5,743 nucleotides of DNA from Rhizobiaceae bacterium (GTDB taxonomy: Bacteria; Pseudomonadota; Alphaproteobacteria; Rhizobiales; Rhizobiaceae): assembly GCA_016793565.1 (NCBI GenBank), contig JAEUMA010000111.1:1-5743 (forward strand), read 5' to 3'. The stretch's first letter is position 1. Every line of letters starts with the position of its first letter. A program made the translations under genes and the position numbers. Below the pieces are notes generated by a model. The model was given only the letters and a program-made list of their open reading frames with translations, made no database searches and was not told the origin of the DNA. This document shows positions 1-5,302 of the stretch, one piece after another.

Positions 1-205
1 CACTGTCCACCGTGATGCCCGCATCCTTGAAGGCGGTGGCGTATTCTCGTGCGATGGCATCGCGCGGCTTCTCCGGCCACCACGGATCGACCAGATCCCA
101 GGTGAACTGGATGGTGTCGAAACCCAGTTCGCGCACGATCGCCGCCATCTGCCGGCCGCCCAGCCACCGCTTGACGGCGAAGCTGAGGTTGAGACCCAGT
201 TTCAT
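1..205 (-). CDS. Sugar phosphate isomerase/epimerase, xylose-isomerase-like TIM barrel (N-terminal part only)
   Basis: The window edge cuts this gene after 68 codons. The visible protein begins MKLGLNLSFAVKRW and continues through a first strand and helix (MAAIVRELGFDTIQF, about residues 20-34), then a WDLVDPWWPEKP loop and a helix leading to GITVDS. This pattern, a short first strand, a helix ending in ELGFD, a second strand carrying the substrate loop and then a helix before G(I)TV, is typical of the AP-endonuclease-2/xylose-isomerase-like family of sugar (phosphate) isomerases and epimerases. Metal ligands of that family lie further on and are not visible. The ATG start is supported by a purine-rich site reading GGAGAGGA six bases upstream. 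It starts 26 bases after the DAK stop, so it is probably co-transcribed and handles an intermediate of the same pathway. A role like the tetrulose-phosphate epimerase EryC is one possibility, given the neighbouring kinases, but the specificity cannot be read from this fragment. Confidence 0.8.
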   Translation of the reverse strand, partial: MKLGLNLSFAVKRWLGGRQMAAIVRELGFDTIQFTWDLVDPWWPEKPRDAIAREYATAFKDAGITVDS

Positions 206-231
206 CGAAAATCCTCTCCGTTCTTCACAGT

Positions 232-1914
232 TCAGGCGTCGGCGATCGCGCGAAGCCAGATGGCGGCAGCGACAGCCCCGCCGTCCGGCACGCCGACTGC
301 GCGCTCGCCGAGATAGCTCGCCCGGCCGAGACGCGGCCGCATGGAGCGCGTTTCCTCCGCACCCGCGTTGGCCGCGTCGGCGGCCGCCGACAGCGCCTTC
401 GCCGGCGATAGACCGGCTGCGATGGCGGAGCGGAAGGCTGCGGATGCGGGCGCGAGAGCGTCGACCATGGTGCGGTCGCCGCGCCGGGCTCCGCCCAGTT
501 CGCTGATCGCGGCAACCGCCGCGTCGAAAGCCTTGGCAAGATCCTCCGGAGCGGCCCCAGTACCGGTCAGCGCGCGCGACGCCCGCAGCAAGGCCGTCGC
601 ATAGAACGGCCCCGAACTGCCGCCGATCGCGCGGCGAAGCGCGTTGCCCACCTCGGTCAAGGCATGAGCCGGCGCATTCCAGGCATGCTCCGGCAGTGCC
701 CTGATCGCCTCCGCGGCTCGCGCCATCGAAGCGCCGAGGTCGCCGTCGCCCGCTTTGGCGTCGAGCTCGGTGAGTTCGGTCTCCGCCGCGGTCAGGGCGG
801 CAGCCGCCGCGAGTGCGAGACGCCTGGCGACATCTCCGCCCGGCGTCACCGCAGCGCGGATGTCCTCGCCCGCATCCGCAGCCGACGCGATCACGGGCAG
901 CGGGTTGAGCAGCCCCGCGCCTGGCCACGCCGGAGCGTCTGTGGCGGCATCGAGCTGGGCGAGCCGTTCGTCGTCGACCCGCATCAGGGACAGCGACATT
1001 CCGGGCATGTCGAGTGCCGACAGCAGCGTTCCGACATAGCACCGTTCGGCGACGATCCCGCGCCGCTCCAGGTTGCGCAACGTGGACCGGGCGACGATCG
1101 ACAGTTCCATCGGCGGCGTGGAGCCCAGCCCGTTGACGAGCACGGCGACCTTGCTTCCCTTGGACAATCCTCGATCATCGATGATCGAGGACAGAAGCGT
1201 ATCTACCAGTTCGTCCGCCGAGGCCATCGGCGCTTTGCGCACACCGGGCTCGCCGTGAATGCCGAGGCCGAGTTCGATCTCATTGGCGCCGAGCTCAAAA
1301 TTCGGCCGCCCGGCGGCCGGCAACGTACAGGCGCCGAGGGCGACGCCCATCGTGCCGATATCCTCGGCGGCAGCCCGAGCGAATTCCGCGACTTTCTTCA
1401 AGTCGGCTCCCGCGGCAGCGGCGGCGCCGGCGATCTTGTGCACCAGCACGGTCCCGGCAATACCGCGGCGGCGCGACCGCTCGACCGTGTCGCGCAGCGC
1501 CACGTCGTCCGCCACCACCACGACCTCGACCGCTATGCCTTCCGCCCGGGCAAGCTCGGCGGCGAGGCCGAAATTCAGCCGGTCGCCGGTGTAGTTCTTG
1601 ACGATCAGCACGGCGCCGGCCGGTCCGGACACCGCGCGGATACCGGCGAGCACCGCGTCCGTCGAGGGCGACGTGAACACGTCGCCGGCCACCGCCGCCG
1701 TCAGCATTCCGGCACCGACGAAGCCGGCATGAGCCGGCTCGTGCCCGCTGCCGCCGCCCGAAAGCAGCGCGACCGCCCGAGCGCCGCGTTCCGGCAGCGG
1801 ATGGCGCACGACGACGTTCTCACGCTCGAGCAATGCCTGACCGGGCGTCGTAGCGACTGCCCCTTCGAGCATCTCGCGCACCGCGCTCAGCGGCTGATTG
1901 ATGATCTTCTTCAT
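232..1914 (-). CDS. Single-chain ATP-dependent dihydroxyacetone kinase family protein (DhaK-DhaL fusion)
   Basis: This is a 560-residue cytosolic kinase of the DAK family, which phosphorylates dihydroxyacetone or related short ketoses and aldoses using ATP. The DhaK domain covers about residues 1-330. It shows GGGSGHEPAHAGF at 53-65 with the substrate-contacting His58, KNYTGDRLNFG at 106-116 with Asp111, and LGIHGEPG at 217-224 with His220, the residue that binds the substrate carbonyl covalently in this family. A short linker leads to the DhaL domain (about 360-560), with DAKAGDGDLG at 385-394 supplying the Mg-binding Asp385, Asp390 and Asp392, then GGSSGPFYA at 431-439, GDRTMVDAL at 479-487 and GRASYLGER at 529-537. 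The fused layout matches ATP-dependent enzymes rather than the PTS-linked DhaKLM system. The frame is open to 2010, into the kinase gene, but the ATG at 1914 follows AGGAGGG and begins the family-like MKKIINQP. The final family motif, usually DPGA, reads DGGA at 544-547. It may serve dihydroxyacetone or glyceraldehyde released by the aldolase, or a tetrulose such as erythrulose, since erythrulose kinases belong to the same family. Confidence 0.92.
   Translation of the reverse strand: MKKIINQPLSAVREMLEGAVATTPGQALLERENVVVRHPLPERGARAVALLSGGGSGHEPAHAGFVGAGMLTAAVAGDVFTSPSTDAVLAGIRAVSGPAGAVLIVKNYTGDRLNFGLAAELARAEGIAVEVVVVADDVALRDTVERSRRRGIAGTVLVHKIAGAAAAAGADLKKVAEFARAAAEDIGTMGVALGACTLPAAGRPNFELGANEIELGLGIHGEPGVRKAPMASADELVDTLLSSIIDDRGLSKGSKVAVLVNGLGSTPPMELSIVARSTLRNLERRGIVAERCYVGTLLSALDMPGMSLSLMRVDDERLAQLDAATDAPAWPGAGLLNPLPVIASAADAGEDIRAAVTPGGDVARRLALAAAAALTAAETELTELDAKAGDGDLGASMARAAEAIRALPEHAWNAPAHALTEVGNALRRAIGGSSGPFYATALLRASRALTGTGAAPEDLAKAFDAAVAAISELGGARRGDRTMVDALAPASAAFRSAIAAGLSPAKALSAAADAANAGAEETRSMRPRLGRASYLGERAVGVPDGGAVAAAIWLRAIADA
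1168..1191. repeat. 24-bp perfect palindrome inside the DAK gene
   Basis: The half TCCTCGATCATC is followed directly by its exact reverse complement, centred between 1179 and 1180. It lies in the DhaK domain and encodes SSIIDDRG (residues 242-249). It is aligned to the reading frame: the codons TCC, TCG, ATC, ATC are mirrored by GAT, GAT, CGA, GGA. Ile-Ile-Asp-Asp naturally gives a mirrored ATC/GAT core, so part of the symmetry is explained by the protein, but the outer serine and Arg-Gly codons need not match. Whether it has any function is unknown. Confidence 0.9.
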
Positions 1915-1917
1915 GAT

Positions 1918-1924
1918 CCCTCCT
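1918..1924 (-). promoter_or_regulatory. Ribosome binding site deciding the DAK start
   Basis: On the minus strand AGGAGGG lies three bases (GAT-C boundary) upstream of the ATG at 1914; taking AGGAGG as the core, the spacing is four bases. It is the best site in the region and rules in favour of this start over the 32-codon upstream extension to 2010, whose sequence (GALRRTLHVDVRLVTRSRR) is unlike the family and overlaps the kinase gene. Confidence 0.75.
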
Positions 1925-1939
1925 GCGAAACTCCATTCA

Positions 1940-1960
1940 AAGGTCGTTCTACGCGACCTT
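1940..1960 (-). other. Intercistronic hairpin between the FGGY kinase and DAK genes
   Basis: In the 47-base gap, on the minus strand, AAGGTCG is followed by a 7-base loop (CGTAGAA) and then CGACCTT, a perfect 7-bp stem. It begins one base after the kinase stop and ends 25 bases before the DAK start. Only three T residues follow the stem, so it is a poor intrinsic terminator. It may instead protect or define an mRNA end or tune expression between the two genes. The role is inferred only from position and structure. Confidence 0.45.
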
Positions 1961-1961
1961 G

Positions 1962-3311
1962 TCACGAGCCGTACATCGACGTGAAGAGTTCGGCGTAACG
2001 CTCCACCCATTCCCGGCGCGGCTCGATCACCGCCCCGGTCATTGCCATCCGCTCGGCGAACGAGCGTTTAGCCCCCTCCGAAGCGAGCAGCGCCGCGCCG
2101 AAAGCCGTAAGTTCCGGCTCGTCCACGGTGCGGATCGTCTCGCCGAAGACCGAAGCGCGCAACTCGACCAGGGCGGACGATCGCGCCCAGCCGCCGGTGG
2201 CGTAGAGCGGCCCGGCAGCGCCTCCCGCACCGGCGATGGCCGCCAGCATCGCCCTGGCATGCAGGCTGCACGATTCCAGCGCCGTCCTTTCCGGCACCGG
2301 CCTGTCGGCGAGATCGGCGCGCGGCACGTAAGGAGACGGCGAACCCGGCATATGCGGCAAGGCCAAGGTGCCGGCGAGGGAAGCCCGGTCCACTCCGAAA
2401 CGCTTCAGGGCGGCCGCAAACTCGAAGACGCCGAGGCAGGCGAGGCCGGGTCCGCCACGCACCGGTGTGCCGAACGCCAGCCAGGGCGAACGCCGGGCGA
2501 GCGCGCCATGCGGCGCTTCCGCGTAGATCAGGTTGGCCGTGCCGAGGGAATCGACCCGGCAGGCGTCATTTCCCGACAGGATCGCCGATGCGGCGACGGG
2601 GTGGTCGTGGCCGCCAGCCACCACCAGCGTCTCGCCGTCCGCCGCGCCTGCCGATCGGATGGCGCCCCGCGCCACGGTTCCCACCACGCTGCCGGCGGCA
2701 AGCACCGGAGGCAGCGCCGGTGCATGTGCCGCTGCCAAGAGATCGGGGATGAAAGCGCGCTTCGCGAGGCTGTAGCAGGCGGTGCGGACAGCCAGCGTCT
2801 CGCTCATGAACGGACCGCCCGTCCAGGCCACCGCAGGATAGTCCGTCACCGCCACCCAGTGGCGCGCGTTCCGGATTTCAGCCGGACGATGGCGATCGAG
2901 CCACAGCCATTTCGCCGCCGTGCGCGTGGGGTCGATCGAGATGCCCGCTTCCTCGTCGTGCCCGTTGCCCGCCTGCAGTTCGCCGGCCTCACGGCTCGCC
3001 CGCATATCGAACCACGGCAGCGCATGCCCGGTCGGACGCAGCCCGGAATCGAGGCCTACACCGTCCTCGCCGATGCCGGCCGCGCAGATGGCGGCGATGG
3101 GCGTGCCCTTGCCGACCTGTCGCCAGCCGCGCACGATCATCTCCTCGATATGCGCCAGCAGGGCATCGAGATCCGTGACAGGACCCGACCCGTCGGAGAC
3201 GCGGGGTGTCGCCACCGCATCGACCCACAGCGCACGCCCTTCGCCGCCGTCGACCAGAGCGACCTTGAGATTGGTCGTGCCGATGTCGATGCCGCAGAAC
3301 AGCGTGCGCAT
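1962..3311 (-). CDS. FGGY-family carbohydrate kinase
   Basis: This 449-residue cytosolic enzyme transfers phosphate from ATP to a sugar or polyol. It has the two actin-like domains of the FGGY family. The N-terminal domain opens with the phosphate-binding GIDIGTTNLKVALVD (7-21), followed by the sugar-pocket PWFDMRASREA (99-109), the helix KWLWLDRHRP (134-143), and GGHDHPVAA (233-241), whose Asp236 lies where the catalytic base of the family sits. The C-terminal domain carries the second signature, ATGGWARSSALVELRASVFG (371-390), and ends in EPELTAFGAALLA (398-410). At 449 residues it is shorter than many FGGY kinases of about 480-520, but all core motifs are present. The ATG at 3311 is the only start available: the in-frame upstream stop, 21 bases away, is the aldolase TAG. 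No Shine-Dalgarno sequence is seen before it, so coupling to aldolase translation is likely. Its product is probably a ketose phosphate that feeds the adjacent aldolase. The exact substrate (xylulose-, ribulose-, tagatose-, erythritol-like or other) cannot be assigned. Confidence 0.9.
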   Translation of the reverse strand: MRTLFCGIDIGTTNLKVALVDGGEGRALWVDAVATPRVSDGSGPVTDLDALLAHIEEMIVRGWRQVGKGTPIAAICAAGIGEDGVGLDSGLRPTGHALPWFDMRASREAGELQAGNGHDEEAGISIDPTRTAAKWLWLDRHRPAEIRNARHWVAVTDYPAVAWTGGPFMSETLAVRTACYSLAKRAFIPDLLAAAHAPALPPVLAAGSVVGTVARGAIRSAGAADGETLVVAGGHDHPVAASAILSGNDACRVDSLGTANLIYAEAPHGALARRSPWLAFGTPVRGGPGLACLGVFEFAAALKRFGVDRASLAGTLALPHMPGSPSPYVPRADLADRPVPERTALESCSLHARAMLAAIAGAGGAAGPLYATGGWARSSALVELRASVFGETIRTVDEPELTAFGAALLASEGAKRSFAERMAMTGAVIEPRREWVERYAELFTSMYGS

Positions 3312-3332
3312 GGTTGTGGTCGAGACCCGGGC

Positions 3333-4127
3333 CTACCAGTGACGGGTGTAGTGGTCGCGCGTGATCTTGGCCACCTTGCGAATCATGTCGGCGGCTTCCG
3401 CCTCCGGCCGCTGCCAGATCTTGCGGCCGACGACCACGCCTTGCGCGCCGGCCTGGACCGCGTCCTGGATGTCCTTCAGCGTGGACGCAGGGTCGCCCGA
3501 GAGCGGGCCGCCGGCCACCACGATCGGGATGTCCAGCTCGTCCACCAGCTTGGCTGTCGCATCGGGCCCCGGGAACGTGATCTTGATGATGTCGGCGCCG
3601 AGATCGTAGCCGACGCGGGCGACCTCGAGTTCCGCCTCAATGATCTCCGGCGAGCGCGGGTGGTTGAGGAACACCGGCTCGACCATGACGGGGATGTGCC
3701 ACTTCGAAGCCTCGGACACCACCGTGCCGATGCGCTTGCAGTAGAGCACCTTCTCTGCGTCGGTCACGTTCCAGGGCAGCAGCAGCTTGACGCAGTCCAC
3801 GCCGAGCCGCACCGCGTCCTCGACGCTGGCGACCAGCGCGCCGGTGCCGGTCTCGACGGCGGAGGTCGGCCAGAACGCGTCGATCGCCAGCACGCGGGCC
3901 ATCGCCGGCGCTTTCGCCAGCATCACCTCGCTCTGCTTGACGATGCCGGTCGAGACCATGAAGCCGGAGATGTCCTCGCCGAGGAAGCGCTTCATCACCT
4001 TGACGGGAGCCTCCAGCGCCTCGACTCGCCCCCAGACGAGGCCGTGGTCGATCGGAACGATCAGCGCGGCGCGATCGTCGCTGAAGATGCGGTTCATCCG
4101 GTAGTTTGTCGAAAAGCGGTTGGCCAC
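3333..4127 (-). CDS. Class I (Schiff-base) aldolase, DhnA/LsrF/DeoC-LacD family
   Basis: This 264-residue TIM-barrel protein probably cleaves a phosphorylated ketose by retro-aldol reaction in the cytosol. Counting from the GTG as residue 1, it shows IVPIDHG (23-29), typical of DhnA-type aldolases; MVSTGIVKQSE (57-67); EDAVRLG (103-109), which precedes a strand with Lys114; VMVEPV (147-152) with Glu150; GADIIKITF (177-185), where Lys182 is the expected Schiff-base lysine; and the phosphate-binding VAGGP (204-208) and GVVVGRKIWQR (230-240). The frame is open upstream to 4253, but that stretch overlaps the dehydrogenase gene and is Ser/Arg-rich and unlike the family. The GTG at 4127 has AGGAG seven bases upstream; the ATG ten codons later (4097) has only weak support. 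It starts 37 bases after the dehydrogenase stop and lies 21 bases before the FGGY kinase. LsrF-like thiolase activity and archaeal-type dehydroquinate-pathway synthase activity belong to the same family, but the context favours sugar phosphate cleavage. Confidence 0.88.
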   Translation of the reverse strand: MANRFSTNYRMNRIFSDDRAALIVPIDHGLVWGRVEALEAPVKVMKRFLGEDISGFMVSTGIVKQSEVMLAKAPAMARVLAIDAFWPTSAVETGTGALVASVEDAVRLGVDCVKLLLPWNVTDAEKVLYCKRIGTVVSEASKWHIPVMVEPVFLNHPRSPEIIEAELEVARVGYDLGADIIKITFPGPDATAKLVDELDIPIVVAGGPLSGDPASTLKDIQDAVQAGAQGVVVGRKIWQRPEAEAADMIRKVAKITRDHYTRHW

Positions 4128-4134
4128 GGGGAAA

Positions 4135-4139
4135 CTCCT
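4135..4139 (-). promoter_or_regulatory. Ribosome binding site deciding the aldolase GTG start
   Basis: AGGAG on the minus strand lies seven bases upstream of the GTG at 4127. It is the clearest site near any candidate start of the aldolase, and it falls inside the short gap after the dehydrogenase stop, as expected for a gene in an operon. Confidence 0.7.
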
Positions 4140-4164
4140 GTCGGTCTTTCGTTGGGAAGGATGT

Positions 4165-5193
4165 TCAGTCGAAAATGAGTTGCGTCTTGATCGCGTGACC
4201 TTTGGCCATGCTGTCGACCGCAGCGGCGAAGTCCCAGACGCTGAAGGGTTCACCGATCAGCCGGGCGGCTTCCGCCTGGAGGTCGGGCATCAGGTCCACG
4301 GCAGCGGAGAATTTGTCGGCAAGCGAATTGGAGCCGACGATGGTGATTTCCTGCTCGTAGACCTTGAAGGGATTGACCGGCACGGTCGCATCCTCGTCGT
4401 GGACGCCGACCTGCACCAGCGTTCCGGTTTTCTCGACCAGCGTCAGCGCCTGGCGCAGCGCGGCCATCACGCCGGCCGCCTCGAAGACGACGTCGAAGCG
4501 CTCGCCGTCGAGCCGGGCGGGGTCCACCGCATGCGTCACGCCGACGGCCTTCGCCGTCAGCCGCTTGCCCTCCACCGGGTCCGCAAGCGTCACGTCGCCG
4601 GCGCCTTTCTTCAAGGCGGCGAGCGCGATGAGCATGCCCATGGTGCCCCCGCCGAGCACCAGAACGCGGCGATCGCGCAGACGCCCGGCCGTCTCGACGG
4701 CGTGGATGGCGCAGGCCAGCGGCTCGATCAGCGCGGCGACGCCGGCGCCGATCCGTTCGTTGACGGCGAACGCGTTCTTAGCGGGCACCGCGACGTACTC
4801 CGCCGTCGCCCCAGCGCGGCCGACGCCGATCGGGGTGAGATGGATGCACAGATTGGGGCGGCCCGCCTTGCACCAGCGGCACTGCCCGCACACCACGTTT
4901 GGGTCGACCGCCACGAAGTCGCCCTCGCGCACGCCGCGAACGTCCTCGCCCACCGCCACCACATGGCCGGCGAACTCATGGCCCGGCGTGACCGGATAGC
5001 AGGTGCCAGGAAAGCCGTGGTGGAGGATGTGCAGGTCCGTGCCGCATATACCGCACGCGCGCGGCCGGACCAGGATCTCGCCGCTGCCGAGACGCGGCAC
5101 CGGAGCTTCGATGACCGCGATCTTGTGGTCGTCCGTGATCTGGATCGCGCGCATGGTCTTGGCCTGATCGAAGAGCCTGTCGAGTACAGCCAT
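4165..5193 (-). CDS. Zinc-dependent medium-chain alcohol/polyol dehydrogenase
   Basis: This 342-residue enzyme belongs to the zinc MDR family (threonine dehydrogenase, sorbitol/xylitol dehydrogenase and relatives) and probably oxidises a sugar alcohol to a ketose with NAD+. The GroES-like domain has GICGTDLH (48-55) with catalytic-zinc ligand Cys50, GHEFAGHV (71-78) with His72 and Glu73, and EPLAC (157-161) with Glu157 as the likely further ligand. The structural zinc cysteines are Cys102, Cys105, Cys108 and Cys116, in VCGQCRWCKAGRPNLC. The Rossmann fold has LVLGGGTMG (178-186), then VTLADP with Asp205 at the end of the second strand, which favours NAD over NADP. The chosen ATG at 5193 follows AGGGAG with a 7-base gap. 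The MRAIQI at residue 14 looks more like the usual family start but has no good ribosome site, so a 13-residue N-terminal extension is probable. It is the first gene after the terminator-like hairpin and is followed closely by the aldolase. Reduction of an aldehyde product is an alternative role. Confidence 0.92.
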   Translation of the reverse strand: MAVLDRLFDQAKTMRAIQITDDHKIAVIEAPVPRLGSGEILVRPRACGICGTDLHILHHGFPGTCYPVTPGHEFAGHVVAVGEDVRGVREGDFVAVDPNVVCGQCRWCKAGRPNLCIHLTPIGVGRAGATAEYVAVPAKNAFAVNERIGAGVAALIEPLACAIHAVETAGRLRDRRVLVLGGGTMGMLIALAALKKGAGDVTLADPVEGKRLTAKAVGVTHAVDPARLDGERFDVVFEAAGVMAALRQALTLVEKTGTLVQVGVHDEDATVPVNPFKVYEQEITIVGSNSLADKFSAAVDLMPDLQAEAARLIGEPFSVWDFAAAVDSMAKGHAIKTQLIFD

Positions 5194-5200
5194 TTTCGTT

Positions 5201-5206
5201 CTCCCT
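5201..5206 (-). promoter_or_regulatory. Ribosome binding site deciding the dehydrogenase start
   Basis: AGGGAG on the minus strand ends seven bases before the ATG at 5193. It supports that start over the internal ATG at 5154, which is preceded by only a weak CAGG-like sequence. Confidence 0.65.
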
Positions 5207-5214
5207 ATGCTCGT

Positions 5215-5243
5215 CTTATGTCATGTCCGTAATGTACGTACAA
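5215..5243 (-). promoter_or_regulatory. Weak internal promoter candidate before the dehydrogenase
   Basis: On the minus strand TTGTAC (5238-5243) and CATAAG (5215-5220) are separated by 17 bases and match the sigma-70 consensus at three and four of six positions. The -35-like box overlaps the 10-bp palindrome, as expected for a repressed promoter. A better -35-like TTGACG lies at 5265-5270 but has no good -10 partner. The support is weak and rests mainly on the layout: terminator-like hairpin, palindrome, then a gene. Confidence 0.22.
5233..5242. promoter_or_regulatory. Perfect 10-bp palindrome, candidate operator
   Basis: TGTACGTACA is fully self-complementary and lies in the gap 40 bases upstream of the dehydrogenase ATG. 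Its form, a symmetric site with GT and AC arms around a central CG, is compatible with a GntR- or LacI-type regulator, both common for sugar operons. The symmetry does not extend into the flanks. Only one copy is seen in the window's gaps, and the regulator is not in the window. Confidence 0.35.
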
Positions 5244-5268
5244 GGCAAAACACGATGCATTCTTCGTC

Positions 5269-5302
5269 AAAACCGAGCGGCTCTCTGCGGGGCCGGTCGG
5301 TT
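5269..5302 (-). terminator. Terminator- or attenuator-like hairpin after the permease gene
   Basis: On the minus strand, starting at the permease stop codon, AACCGA-C-CGGC pairs with GCCG-C-TCGGTT around a 10-base loop (CCCGCAGAGA): 10 paired positions with a single C-C mismatch. The stem runs into TTTT, a short T tract. This could end or reduce transcription between the transporter and the enzyme genes, giving more transporter than enzyme message. The short T tract and the mismatch leave room for a partial attenuator or a stability element instead. Confidence 0.45.

Noticed and set aside
1304..1320. Inverted repeat of 8-base arms around one base (CGGCCGCC / GGCGGCCG) in the DAK gene
   Set aside because: It is made only of G and C within GC-rich codons (Gly, Arg, Ala, Pro), where such symmetry is common by chance.
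1723..1740. Inverted repeat AGCCGGC-ATGA-GCCGGCT in the DAK gene
   Set aside because: It lies over the conserved GHEPAHAGF codons, so the protein motif and GC-rich codon choice explain it.
1915..2010. Upstream extension of the DAK gene to an ATG at 2010
   Set aside because: It overlaps the end of the FGGY kinase gene, encodes Arg-rich sequence unlike the family, and the ATG at 1914 has a strong ribosome site and the expected N-terminus.
4128..4253. Upstream extension of the aldolase to an ATG at 4253
   Set aside because: It overlaps the dehydrogenase gene and encodes Ser/Arg/Pro-rich sequence unlike the family; the GTG at 4127 has AGGAG at good spacing.
664..5232. Three long plus-strand open frames (664-1998, 1959-4178, 4120-5232), the longest 739 codons
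   Set aside because: Each is exactly codon-aligned with the minus-strand gene opposite it. In that register an antisense stop needs TTA, CTA or TCA in the sense gene, which GC-rich genomes rarely use. The translations are Arg/His/Gly-rich without domain motifs. The longest spans two genes only because the aldolase and kinase share a frame.
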